Positions 1-8,027 of a stretch of 64,000 bases of DNA are shown here, piece by piece. The DNA is taken from positions 1-64,000 of the forward strand of contig JAFGNU010000043.1 in NCBI GenBank assembly GCA_016926875.1, read 5' to 3'. Each line of letters starts with the position of its first letter. The stretch's first letter is position 1. The notes under the pieces are model-generated. The model ran no database searches, was not told the origin of the DNA, and saw only the letters and a program-made list of their open reading frames with translations. This stretch comes from Anaerolineae bacterium. Its GTDB lineage: Bacteria > Chloroflexota > Anaerolineae > Aggregatilineales > Aggregatilineaceae. A program made the translations under genes and the position numbers.

Positions 1-541
1 CTTCTGCCGTTTCTTCGATTTTTGCCAGTGTGGGCTGCTGAACTGCCGACAGCGGGTACAGCGTGGCAATTGGCGCAACGACAAGCTCAACAGGCGTTTC
101 GGCATCTGCGATCATATGGCGGGCAGTTTGAGCGTCTCCAGCCGAGGGCGCAGTCATATCGCCGGGCTGCTTGTGCCAGTCACCAACGTGCATCAGGGGC
201 GTATCCCACTTGGCTGCCAGGGCGCTGCCATACGAGGCGCGCCGCAGCTCGCGGAACGATTCCCAGTTGACATGCATCCAATGGAACACGTCACCCTGCC
301 AATCGTCGCCCTGCTCAAACATCCCCCACTCGCGCACAGCATACTCGCCAGGGCTGAGGGTATCCAGTACGTAGATGTCCGGCTCCGGTCGGCCCTCACG
401 CGGCACGATCAAGCCGATCATAGCTTCCCCGGTTTCCGGCTCTGGATAGAGCAATGCGCCGCGCACGATTTTGTCGATCACTCGTTGGGCTACGATAACC
501 TGGGGGATATTGTGAGACTGATCAGAAGCCTGAGTGCTCAT
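1..541 (-). CDS. JAB/JAMM (MPN)-like protein of a ubiquitin-like operon, 3' end cut by window edge
   Basis: Open reading frame from ATG at 541 to the window edge; 180 codons are visible with no stop. JAB proteins are metal-dependent isopeptidases that remove or process ubiquitin-like modifiers. The expected landmarks are present: an ETG turn followed by a hydrophobic strand (candidate catalytic Glu36), then DWHKQP at residues 121-126, then Ser133 and Asp136. This fits H-x-H-x7-S-x2-D exactly except that the second His is Gln125. The ATG overlaps the TGA of the upstream E2-like gene (ATGA), and AAGGAG lies just before it, so the two are translationally coupled. The Gln means metal binding may be altered or lost; it could be a non-enzymatic modifier reader. 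Family assignment is fairly sure, activity is not. Confidence 0.72.
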   Translation of the reverse strand, partial: MSTQASDQSHNIPQVIVAQRVIDKIVRGALLYPEPETGEAMIGLIVPREGRPEPDIYVLDTLSPGEYAVREWGMFEQGDDWQGDVFHWMHVNWESFRELRRASYGSALAAKWDTPLMHVGDWHKQPGDMTAPSAGDAQTARHMIADAETPVELVVAPIATLYPLSAVQQPTLAKIEETAE

Positions 542-1020
542 CTCCTTCTCCTCCTGCTGCGTTGATTCCGTTTGCTCGGCGGCATGCGCTCTTCGACGCC
601 TGGCCAGGTTCCGGTTGCGCGCCAAGTATAATACGCATACAACCACTGGATCGCCCACCCGGCAACGGTCACCGCCGTAGATTTACCGGGGTTCCAGCCG
701 TATGCCACACCGTCTTTCGGATTGAACAGGCAAAGCTGCCCGTCTTCATACTGGTGTTTTTCGCTGTATACGAGCGGGTTCAGGACATAGGCTTCGGCAG
801 GGCGGTTAGGGTAATCGTCGGGATAGATAATCTTGAGGGAGTGAATCTGCTCCGGGATACCGCGCAGGTTGATCTCAACATCACCCATCCAGTAAAGCAG
901 TCCTCGCTTGGGAACCACCAGCCGGAACGTGTCGGCAAACGTTGCACGCATCAGCTCTACTTCTAATCGCAGCCGGTTAGATACCTGCCGCGAACTTCCC
1001 CACCAGTCGGTTTTACTCAT
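538..1020 (-). CDS. E2 ubiquitin-conjugating-enzyme-like protein (prokaryotic UBC fold)
   Basis: 160 residues, the usual size of a UBC domain. Residues 66-71 read YPDDYP, the E2 signature before the active site. Residues 89-98 read HQYEDGQLCL, where Cys97 sits at the catalytic position and His89 replaces the HPN region. The C-terminal part (WLYAYYTW..TGTWPG) matches the helix typical of bacterial E2-like proteins. It should accept a ubiquitin-like protein from an E1 as a thioester and pass it to a target. It starts 3 nt after the membrane-protein gene upstream and overlaps the JAB-like gene by 4 nt. The tail ends in five arginines, encoded by the purine-rich ribosome-binding site of the next gene. 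No modifier or E1 is visible in the operon inside the window. Confidence 0.82.
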   Translation of the reverse strand: MSKTDWWGSSRQVSNRLRLEVELMRATFADTFRLVVPKRGLLYWMGDVEINLRGIPEQIHSLKIIYPDDYPNRPAEAYVLNPLVYSEKHQYEDGQLCLFNPKDGVAYGWNPGKSTAVTVAGWAIQWLYAYYTWRATGTWPGVEERMPPSKRNQRSRRRRR

Positions 1021-1023
1021 GGG

Positions 1024-1839
1024 CTACAGGTCCTCCAGCGTTATTTCCTGGGTATTTAACAGCACGTCTTGTTTCAGTGCTGCATCAACAAGGCGCTCCA
1101 GTAGGGCTTGTTGTGAGGGAAGGGGCGGCTCATCGTCGGCTGCTGGGGGCTGCAATCCAACAACGGCTTGATCCACACCATCCACAAATGTAAAACGAAA
1201 TGAGGTTACAACCGTTACGCCCGACCGGACTTGCAGAGTCCAGCGCTGGCCGGTTAGCGTCCTGGGCGAGTCTGCCACCAGCCGGAACGGGAGCGTTACC
1301 AACTGGGGCGTATGCGTCAGATCGCGGCTGATTTGGTGGGCCAACAGCGGTTTGTCGTGCGCATTGGTCAGAGTGAAGTCAAACAAATAACGGCGTTCAC
1401 CGCCGGTACGTACCACTACAAAAGGCCGGATCGCCCGCATGTTGGCTGTAGGAACTTGACGAAAATGAATGATCGGCCTGACTTCGCCCAAATGATAGAC
1501 CAGCACGCCTGCCGCCAGCAGTTCCAGGCCAGGATCGATATCATGTTCGGGAGCTGCCTGGGGCTGTGCCGGGTTTATATCCCAGGGAACGGGCGTCCCG
1601 TGCCGCCGGATGATCTGGAAAAACCCTCCGAAGATCATGACGCCCCAAAAATAGACTGCCAGAACAATCAAAAAACCGAACAAAGCCACCAGGACATAGC
1701 CCAACGCGCGCCATGCTTCGCCAGTCAACACCAGGACCGTTATAAACAGAACAAACAGGCTGAGCAGGCTCAAACCAAGCCACTTAACGAGATCAACGTG
1801 GCGGGAAACGGCTGGAGATGGTTGTTGTGACGTTGTCAT
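1024..1839 (-). CDS. Membrane-anchored protein of the ubiquitin-like operon (paralogue C)
   Basis: 271 residues. Residues about 18-75 form two hydrophobic membrane segments. The rest looks beta-rich and soluble, with GVLVY, AIRPFVVV, FDFTL, WTLQV and a final ITLEDL. These landmarks recur in the same order in the two genes upstream, so the three look like diverged tandem copies. I do not recognise a named family. It lies directly upstream of the E2-like gene with 3 nt between them, so it should belong to the same transcript and perhaps anchors or is modified by the conjugation machinery at the membrane. AAGGAA precedes the ATG. Function unknown. Confidence 0.75.
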   Translation of the reverse strand: MTTSQQPSPAVSRHVDLVKWLGLSLLSLFVLFITVLVLTGEAWRALGYVLVALFGFLIVLAVYFWGVMIFGGFFQIIRRHGTPVPWDINPAQPQAAPEHDIDPGLELLAAGVLVYHLGEVRPIIHFRQVPTANMRAIRPFVVVRTGGERRYLFDFTLTNAHDKPLLAHQISRDLTHTPQLVTLPFRLVADSPRTLTGQRWTLQVRSGVTVVTSFRFTFVDGVDQAVVGLQPPAADDEPPLPSQQALLERLVDAALKQDVLLNTQEITLEDL

Positions 1840-1925
1840 AGCGTTCCTTACAGACTGTGCGTTTGGGTATCACGAGCATGACCGCCCGCGCCGATAAATG
1901 TTCGATCTCTGTGTGCCCGCCCGGT

Positions 1926-2600
1926 TCAGGTCCAATCTTCCTGGTCGGACAGCAGGTCGGAGAGGCTGACCGTATGGCGTGACTTAGTCGTCAATAGCTG
2001 CTGTAGCTCCTGGCTGATCTCACCATCGCTGTCAACATACTCTTGAATTGGCCCTCCTCCAACCGGGTCCCATCCAAACGTATGCGCGGCTAACAATCTA
2101 TCCTCGGCCAGCACATGCAGCGCCCAATCACCGGGCGTGACCGTTTTGCCTTCCAGCGGCAGCCAGGTATCCGGCAGCAGCGTATTTTCCCCATGTTCCA
2201 GGTCATAGTCCTCTTCGTCGGCGTATCGCAGGCGATTGTTACTATCGATCAGTTCAAACCGAACCGAGCCGCTGACCGCGTAGGGCAGCCACAGTTCGAC
2301 AAAGGGGCGCAAATAGCGAGTATCCACCATGACGTCGCCAGAGCGTACCAGTTTTGGTTCGTCAGAGTGCCGGTAGGCCAGCAGCCCAATATCGGTGACC
2401 TGCACATAGTCAGGGGTGCCTGCGTAGCCTGCGTTTCGCATGGCTTCTGTGGCAGCCGGGGTTAGTTGGGGATCACGCTTCGACCGCTTTTGACTCCTGG
2501 TTGGATTGCCAGAACCGGGCTGGCGTTCGGCGATGACGAACAACCCGAAGAGGAACATAATAAACAACGTGATCAACACGACAAAAACGATGATGCTCAT
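1926..2600 (-). CDS. Membrane-anchored protein of the ubiquitin-like operon (paralogue B)
   Basis: 224 residues with one N-terminal membrane segment (residues about 3-23), then a basic stretch and a soluble domain. The domain has TDIGLLAY, LRPFVEL, RFELID, NTLLPDTWLPL, GDWALHV and AHTFGWDP, then DGEI and the C-terminal VSLSDLL. Almost every landmark has a counterpart in the 259-residue protein encoded just upstream (DVGLIV, IRPFAII, RFEIRD, NTILPGYRLPV, GTWTVHL, IHNFNLSP, DGEI, LSLEELL), so they are paralogues. It follows that gene by 18 nt. No catalytic motif is evident. The domain may be an interaction or substrate module; that is inference. Confidence 0.75.
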   Translation of the reverse strand: MSIIVFVVLITLFIMFLFGLFVIAERQPGSGNPTRSQKRSKRDPQLTPAATEAMRNAGYAGTPDYVQVTDIGLLAYRHSDEPKLVRSGDVMVDTRYLRPFVELWLPYAVSGSVRFELIDSNNRLRYADEEDYDLEHGENTLLPDTWLPLEGKTVTPGDWALHVLAEDRLLAAHTFGWDPVGGGPIQEYVDSDGEISQELQQLLTTKSRHTVSLSDLLSDQEDWT

Positions 2601-2618
2601 AGGCTTATTCAGTGTGTG

Positions 2619-3398
2619 TCAGGTCTGGCGTCGCTGTTGGCTTTGCTGGCGGAGCAGTTCTTCCAGGCTGAGCGGTAAGGCGGCATCCTCCTCGTCCTCA
2701 CTGCGCCACACCCGCTCGCGGATTTCACCGTCCGGCAGCATGTCACTGCGCCGACGTACCAGTGACGGTGACAGGTTAAAGTTGTGAATGCCCACCAGCC
2801 CGCCATCAATCGAGAGATGGACGGTCCATGTCCCTGCCTCCAGATCGGACTTGCTTTCGCGCACGGGCAGACGGTAGCCGGGCAGGATCGTATTGGCGCC
2901 AGCCTGGAGCCACTTGTCATCTTCAAAGGCATATTTAACCTGGCCGGACTCGTCGCGGATCTCAAACCGGATGAGCGCTACCCGTTCGCTGAGGCCATCC
3001 GGTACGGTGATGATGGCAAACGGACGAATTCCGTCGTCATCCAGCGAAATAAAACGCCCTCGCCGCAGCGCCAGCCCGTCTGGGCGCCGCTCATCTACGA
3101 TCAAGCCAACATCCATCAAGCGGATCAAAGCATCGTAGTCTGGATGGTGGCGCGCACGCGTTGCGGCTTCGCGGGCTACTTCGCTGATCTGCATTTCGCG
3201 TGTCGCAGACGTCGGCAGCGCGTCAATGATGGACCCGATCCAGGCGCCGCGAGTCACCAGCAGGACAAGCGCAAGATATAACGCCAACATGATCGCACTG
3301 ATGCTTGATGGTACATCACCGGCTGTCAGCGTCAGGCCGAGGACGAAGCCGATGATTAACAACCAGGCGATTGTGCCACGATAACTATGTTTGAACAT
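2619..3398 (-). CDS. Membrane-anchored protein of the ubiquitin-like operon (paralogue A, first gene)
   Basis: 259 residues, first gene of the operon. Two hydrophobic segments (about 10-27 and 31-50) are followed by a soluble domain sharing DVGLIV, IRPFAII, RFEIRD, NTILPGYRLPV, GTWTVHL, DGEI and the acidic C-terminal SLEELL block with the next gene. The C-terminus then runs into a Gln/Arg-rich tail. The ATG at 3398 lies about 20 nt from a predicted start site below an extended -10 element at 3425-3433. No known family is recognised. Position and paralogy suggest a structural or adaptor subunit for the E2/JAB pair. Confidence 0.75.
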   Translation of the reverse strand: MFKHSYRGTIAWLLIIGFVLGLTLTAGDVPSSISAIMLALYLALVLLVTRGAWIGSIIDALPTSATREMQISEVAREAATRARHHPDYDALIRLMDVGLIVDERRPDGLALRRGRFISLDDDGIRPFAIITVPDGLSERVALIRFEIRDESGQVKYAFEDDKWLQAGANTILPGYRLPVRESKSDLEAGTWTVHLSIDGGLVGIHNFNLSPSLVRRRSDMLPDGEIRERVWRSEDEEDAALPLSLEELLRQQSQQRRQT

Positions 3399-3424
3399 GG
3401 TGTATTTGTCCCTGAATCAGCCTG

Positions 3425-3433
3425 ATCATACCA
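3425..3433 (-). promoter_or_regulatory. Extended -10 promoter of the ubiquitin-like operon
   Basis: On the minus strand the sequence reads TGGTATGAT, an extended -10 (TGn plus TATGAT), about 27 nt upstream of the first ATG of the operon. No good -35 hexamer is seen, which is usual for extended -10 promoters. Confidence 0.5.
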
Positions 3434-3523
3434 TACCACGGTGCGCTTAACCCCATAGACCAATTTTCGGGGGTGATGGGTTCATCTATCTTAAATACTT
3501 ACGCAGAAAAAAACTAGTGGTTG

Positions 3524-3532
3524 TGCTATATT
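3524..3532 (+). promoter_or_regulatory. Extended -10 candidate for the nucleotidyltransferase gene, in a 325-nt gap
   Basis: TGCTATATT fits an extended -10 element. It would give a leader of about 185 nt before the ATG at 3724. The gap 3399-3723 separates two divergent units; apart from this element and the minus-strand promoter I see no gene or structured RNA in it. Confidence 0.35.
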
Positions 3533-3723
3533 TGTGGCCGGTCATCTGCGGCTGTGATCGGTTGCATCCCACTACCGCGCGCGTTAGCATCTAGATCATC
3601 AGGCGTTAGTTTCCAGGTGATTAACTGGCGGCTGATCGCTAGCAGCCATTCGCTTAGTGCCAACATGGCAGCCCGCCGACAATGCGCCCGACGATTCAAT
3701 ACAAGAAAGCAGGTAAAGCAAAG

Positions 3724-4803
3724 ATGAAAGCAGTTATCCTGTGCGCAGGAAAAGGGACCCGGTTGTATCCTGTGACGCTGACCATGCCAAAGCCCCTTGT
3801 TCCGGTCGCAAACAAGGCGTTAGTCACGTATGCGATTGACATATTGACCGATATGGGCGCAACCGAGATCGGCCTGGTGGTGAACAGCCTGGACTCGCCT
3901 ATCCGGGACCGGCTGGGTGATGGCATAGACACGGTCGGCGTACCACTGACATACATCGCGCAGGAAAACCCGCAGGGCCTCGCGCACGCGGTCAAGCTGT
4001 GCCAGCCGTTTATCGGTGACGAGCCGTTTATTGTCTACCTGGGCGATAACATTTTCCAGGATCATATGCAGGGGTTGTATAAACGGTTCGACGCTACCCA
4101 CGCGAGTGCCGCGCTTGCGCTGACCGAGGTGCCCAACCCCAGTGCGTTCGGGATTGCCGAATTGGAAGGCGACACCATCAGGCGCCTGGTGGAAAAGCCC
4201 AAAGATCCGCTGTCTAACCTGGCTGTCGCGGGCGTGTATGTGTTCAACCCGGACATCTTTGACGCGATTGAACACATCAAGCCATCCTGGCGGAATGAGC
4301 TTGAGATCACCGACGCGATCCAATACCTGATCGAACAGAACAAGCCGGTCATGCCGTATGTCGTTAAGGGGTGGTGGATCGATGCGGGCAAGCCTGATGC
4401 GATTGTCCTGGCGAACCAACTAGTGCTCGAAGAACTGCCGTTTATACCGGCCAGCAACGAGGACGAACGTATTCAGGGAGAGTCCTCCGTGTCGCACCGG
4501 GTATTGATCGGCGAGAACAGCCAGATCATCGACAGTGTGATCCGGGGACCGGTGATCATTGGCAACAACGTCGTGATCCGCAATTCCTACATCGGGCCGT
4601 ATACTTCGGTCGGGGATAACGTATTGATCGAAAGCAGCGAGATCGAGCAGAGCATCGTGATGTGCTGCTGCACGATCCAGAATATCGTGGGGCGAATCGA
4701 TGCGAGCCTGCTAGCGGACAACGTGAAGGTTATTCGAGCGACGTCCAAGCCGATGACTCACCGGCTGGTGTTAGCAGAAAACAGCCTGGTACAGCTCCGG
4801 TAG
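3724..4803 (+). CDS. Sugar-1-phosphate nucleotidyltransferase with C-terminal left-handed beta-helix
   Basis: 359 residues. The N-terminus MKAVILCAGKGTRLYPVT is the nucleotide-binding signature of the glucose-1-phosphate thymidylyl/uridylyl transferases (GxGTRL...P). YLGDNIF is the metal- and sugar-phosphate-binding segment, and VEKPKDP and WWIDAGKPD are family motifs. The last 110 residues contain hexapeptide-like repeats (VLIGENSQI, VIIGNNVVI), as in long-form archaeal and bacterial RmlA-like enzymes. The ATG at 3724 is preferred over an upstream in-frame ATG because it begins at the conserved strand. It resembles the gene at 33141-34211 but is not in a sugar operon, so the exact nucleotide and sugar are uncertain. 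Confidence 0.85.
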   Translation: MKAVILCAGKGTRLYPVTLTMPKPLVPVANKALVTYAIDILTDMGATEIGLVVNSLDSPIRDRLGDGIDTVGVPLTYIAQENPQGLAHAVKLCQPFIGDEPFIVYLGDNIFQDHMQGLYKRFDATHASAALALTEVPNPSAFGIAELEGDTIRRLVEKPKDPLSNLAVAGVYVFNPDIFDAIEHIKPSWRNELEITDAIQYLIEQNKPVMPYVVKGWWIDAGKPDAIVLANQLVLEELPFIPASNEDERIQGESSVSHRVLIGENSQIIDSVIRGPVIIGNNVVIRNSYIGPYTSVGDNVLIESSEIEQSIVMCCCTIQNIVGRIDASLLADNVKVIRATSKPMTHRLVLAENSLVQLR

Positions 4804-4858
4804 TGGCTTGTGAGGTAACCGGGTGAGCCTGCACTGTGCGCACAAGCCCACCTGTTTT
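4803..4858. terminator. Inverted repeat between convergent genes, possible terminator
   Basis: GTGGCTTGTG at 4803-4812 can pair with CACAAGCCCAC at 4841-4851 with one bulged base, followed on the plus strand by CTGTTTTGC. It lies between the convergent 3' ends of the nucleotidyltransferase and gyrB. The stem is long-looped, so the call is weak. Confidence 0.35.
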
Positions 4859-4866
4859 GCAGAAAA

Positions 4867-6822
4867 TCACACGTCCAGAGTAGCGTTTTTGGCGTGGGTA
4901 GTGATGAACCGCTTGCGTGGCGGGACGCTGCTGCCCATCAGCATATCAAACACCCGGTCGGCTTCGGCTGCATCTTCAATAGTGACCTGCAACAGCGTGC
5001 GGTTGGCCGGGTCCATGGTAGTTTCCCACAATTGATCGGGATTCATTTCGCCTAACCCCTTATAGCGTTGGAGCGATGCGCGTTCGGGCCTGGACAGCGC
5101 GCGTAGAATCTGCTCACGGTCGGCTTCGGTATAGGCGTACTGGACCTGCTTATTGACGGCTATGCGGTACAGCGGCGGTTGTGCGATGAACAGGTGTCCA
5201 GCGGTGATCAGCGGCGTCATATAGCGGAAGAAGAAGGTTAGCAGCAGCGTGCGAATATGCGCGCCGTCCACGTCGGCATCGGTCATGATGATAACGCGCC
5301 CATAGCGCAGCCCTTCCAGGTTAAAATCGTCCCCGATCCCAACGCCCAGCGCCGAGATCAGCGCTTTGACCTCGTTGTTGTCCAGGATTTTGTTCAGGCG
5401 TGCCCGCTCGGTATTCAAAATTTTACCACGCAGGGGCAAGATCGCCTGGAAATGACGGTCGCGGCCCTGCTTGGCCGACCCGCCCGCCGAGTCACCCTCA
5501 ACGATATACAGCTCGGAGCGGCTGGGGTCTTGCTCGGAGCAATCCGCCAGCTTGCCAGGCAGGGTGGTGTTTTCGAGTAGGTTTGCGCCCCGCCGCACCA
5601 GATCGCGCGCTTTTTTGGCCGCGTCGCGCGCGCGCATCGAGGTCATGCACTGATCCACGATCCGCTTGGCTTCACGCGGATATAGTTCCAGAAACTCGGC
5701 AAAAGCATCGGAAGTGACCTGTGAAACTGCGCCCTGTACTTCGGGGTTCATCAGCTTCACTTTGGTCTGGCTCTCGAACTGGGGGTCTGGATGTTTGATG
5801 CTGACAATCGCCGTCAACCCTTCCAGCGTGTCGTTACTGGAGAAGTTGCGGTCTTTTTCTTTGAGTAAACTGGCTTTACGCGCATAGTTGTTGATCGTGC
5901 GCGTGATAGCTGCGCGCAGCCCTGCCTGGTGGCTGCCCCCATCCGGCGTATGGATCGTGTTGGCAAAGTACAGTTCGGTCGTGGTGGACGCATTGGTATA
6001 CTGGAAGGCTACCTCAACGCCGATGGTGATCGGCTCGCGGTTGTTTTCTTCGAACTCGATCTCAAGCTCGCGTTCGGCGTAAACGGGTTCGTGCAGCCCG
6101 GTGCGGTTGCGGTTGAGATAGCGTACAAACGAATTGACCCCGCCCTCGAAATAGAAGGTCATCTCTCTGGCAAGGGGGTGAATTCGTTCGTCGCGCAGGG
6201 TAATCGTCACCCCGCGCGCCACAAACGCCATCTCACGGAAACGCTGCGCCAGGGTGTTGAAGTTGAAGTCCAATTCCTCCATGATCGTCGCATCGGGCAT
6301 GAAGGTGATCCGGGTGCCGCTTGGCTCGTCCGACTCCATCTTGCGCACAAATTCGACTTCGGTTTGCGGGATGCCGGTGCGATATTCCTGGTGGTAGACC
6401 TTGCCATCACGCCAGACCTCGGCGGTCATCCACTCCGACAGGGCGTTTACCGCCGATACACCCACGCCGTGCAAGCCGCCCGATACCTTGTAGGCCGAAG
6501 CGTCGAACTTGCCACCGGCGTGCAGCGTGGTCATGACCACCTGGAGCGTTGAAACGCCTTTTTGCTTGTGAACACCGACCGGGATACCGCCGCCGTTGTC
6601 GGCGACCGAAACCGAACCGTCTTCATACAACACAACTTCGATGTGGTCACAGCGCCCGGCTAAAGCCTCGTCGACGGCGTTGTCAACCACTTCATAGATC
6701 AGGTGGTGCAGCGCTCGAATATCGGTCCCACCCACGTACATACCGGGCCGCAGGCGCACAGCCTCCAACCCTTCCAGGACGCGAATACTCTCTTCGGTTT
6801 GCCTGCTTATCTGCTCCGCCAC
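4867..6822 (-). CDS. gyrB: DNA gyrase subunit B
   Basis: 651 residues, close to the usual 630-650 for the short GyrB form. The N-terminal GHKL ATPase domain shows LRPGMYVGG, the N-box region [17 protein letters not shown] and [14 protein letters not shown]. The toprim part has [18 protein letters not shown] and [20 protein letters not shown], and the C-terminus has [20 protein letters not shown]. The end ([16 protein letters not shown]) favours GyrB over ParE. It supplies the ATPase of the A2B2 enzyme that introduces negative supercoils. The start codon is GTG at 6822, placed by AGGAGG just upstream. No gyrA is nearby. Confidence 0.96.
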   Translation of the reverse strand: MAEQISRQTEESIRVLEGLEAVRLRPGMYVGGTDIRALHHLIYEVVDNAVDEALAGRCDHIEVVLYEDGSVSVADNGGGIPVGVHKQKGVSTLQVVMTTLHAGGKFDASAYKVSGGLHGVGVSAVNALSEWMTAEVWRDGKVYHQEYRTGIPQTEVEFVRKMESDEPSGTRITFMPDATIMEELDFNFNTLAQRFREMAFVARGVTITLRDERIHPLAREMTFYFEGGVNSFVRYLNRNRTGLHEPVYAERELEIEFEENNREPITIGVEVAFQYTNASTTTELYFANTIHTPDGGSHQAGLRAAITRTINNYARKASLLKEKDRNFSSNDTLEGLTAIVSIKHPDPQFESQTKVKLMNPEVQGAVSQVTSDAFAEFLELYPREAKRIVDQCMTSMRARDAAKKARDLVRRGANLLENTTLPGKLADCSEQDPSRSELYIVEGDSAGGSAKQGRDRHFQAILPLRGKILNTERARLNKILDNNEVKALISALGVGIGDDFNLEGLRYGRVIIMTDADVDGAHIRTLLLTFFFRYMTPLITAGHLFIAQPPLYRIAVNKQVQYAYTEADREQILRALSRPERASLQRYKGLGEMNPDQLWETTMDPANRTLLQVTIEDAAEADRVFDMLMGSSVPPRKRFITTHAKNATLDV

Positions 6823-6873
6823 TGAATCCTCCTACTACACTTGCCGCCACACACCCCACATATCCCCATTCTG

Positions 6874-6901
6874 AGTAGACACAGAATCAACGCCAGGTCA
6901 A
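6874..6901 (-). promoter_or_regulatory. Candidate sigma-70 promoter of gyrB
   Basis: On the minus strand TTGACC (6901-6896) and TCTACT (6879-6874) are separated by 16 nt, giving a leader of about 45 nt to the GTG start. The -10 matches four of six consensus bases. Confidence 0.45.
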
Positions 6902-7115
6902 CCCGGTTTGGACGACTTTAGTTGCAGGTGGTTGTCGTCGGTCTGCTTACAAGATTCGGGGTTGAACCGGCCATTTGAACGCTTGATCATCGCTTGTGTA
7001 GTGACGAATTAGGACAAATGTTCGCTACTATCCAGAGTATACAAACATTCTCAAAAAACGGCCAGTTTCCGCTTAAAATTATATCTCAGACGGTCGTTCC
7101 AGGCAAAGATGCGGG

Positions 7116-7143
7116 TTGTCGGAGCGGGTATCGCTGGTACAAT
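7116..7143 (+). promoter_or_regulatory. Promoter for a leaderless SAM hydroxide adenosyltransferase mRNA
   Basis: TTGTCG at 7116-7121, 16 nt, then TACAAT at 7138-7143 preceded by TGG (extended -10). The ATG of the gene lies 8 nt after the -10, exactly where transcription should start, so the message would have no leader. Confidence 0.6.
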
Positions 7144-7150
7144 CGGGGCC

Positions 7151-8002
7151 ATGAACACAAAACCGCTTATCGCGCTGCTGACAGACTTTGGCCTGTCCGA
7201 TGCATACGTCGGGACGATGAAGGGCGTCATACTGTCGATCTGTCCGGCCGCGCACCTGATTGACCTGACGCATACGATCCCGCCGCAGAACGTCCGGCAG
7301 GCAGCGTATGTGCTGCTGACAACGTTTCGCTATTTTCCTGCCAGCACCGTGTTTTTAGTCGTAGTCGATCCAGGCGTTGGCACGTCGCGCCAGCCCATAG
7401 CCGTTGAAACCGATCATGGTATCTACGTTGCCCCCGATAACGGCGTGTTGAGCTACGTGCTGCCGCATGTGGCGGTACGGCGGTCGGTCGTGTTACAACA
7501 TCCGGCGTACCGACTGCCAGACGTCAGCAGCACTTTTCACGGGCGGGATATATTCAGCCCTGCGGCGGCGCACCTGGCAAACGGCGTACCGGTAGCTGAA
7601 CTGGGTTCAATACTGCCCGATCTTCAACGACTGCCCGACCCGGTCCTGGCAGTGAAGGGCGGAGAGGTACACGGCGAAGTGCTGCACATCGACCACTTTG
7701 GCAATATCGTCAGCAGCATCGGGCGGTTAACGTGGACCGGCCCCGGTATGCTGCGCCTGGAGCCGCGCTTCGGCAGTGATCGTGCTGTTGTACTTGACCT
7801 GGATGTGACTGCCTGCCGTGTGACCATCGGGGCGCAAACACTCGACGGCGTACAGGCCACGTATGGCGACGTGCCGCCGAGGGCGCTCACGGCACTGGTG
7901 GGCAGTTCCGGCCAGCTTGAGATCGGTAAAAACCAGGGCAGCGCAGCGCAGGCGCTCGGCGCGTCGGCTGGCGATGCTGTTGCGTTAATTATGAACACAT
8001 AG
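7151..8002 (+). CDS. S-adenosyl-L-methionine hydroxide adenosyltransferase (DUF62 family)
   Basis: 283 residues. The N-terminus (IALLTDFGLSDAYVGTMKGVI) carries the conserved Asp and T-D-F-G motif of the duf62/fluorinase superfamily. VVDPGVGTSRQPI, APDNGVLSYVL and TFHGRDIFSPAAAHLA are also family hallmarks. Members use water to split SAM into adenosine and methionine; fluorinases and chlorinases are specialised relatives. Nothing suggests halogenation here. The ATG at 7151 is chosen over an upstream in-frame start because it begins the conserved strand and sits just below a good -10. It is followed after 25 nt by murA, so the two may be co-transcribed. Confidence 0.88.
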   Translation: MNTKPLIALLTDFGLSDAYVGTMKGVILSICPAAHLIDLTHTIPPQNVRQAAYVLLTTFRYFPASTVFLVVVDPGVGTSRQPIAVETDHGIYVAPDNGVLSYVLPHVAVRRSVVLQHPAYRLPDVSSTFHGRDIFSPAAAHLANGVPVAELGSILPDLQRLPDPVLAVKGGEVHGEVLHIDHFGNIVSSIGRLTWTGPGMLRLEPRFGSDRAVVLDLDVTACRVTIGAQTLDGVQATYGDVPPRALTALVGSSGQLEIGKNQGSAAQALGASAGDAVALIMNT

Positions 8003-8027
8003 CCCCATATTGGGAGAAATATATCTT

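Noticed and set aside
3521-3727. 68-codon plus-strand frame in the 3.4-3.7 kb gap
   Set aside because: No ribosome-binding site, Ser/Arg-rich composition and no family; treated as non-coding.
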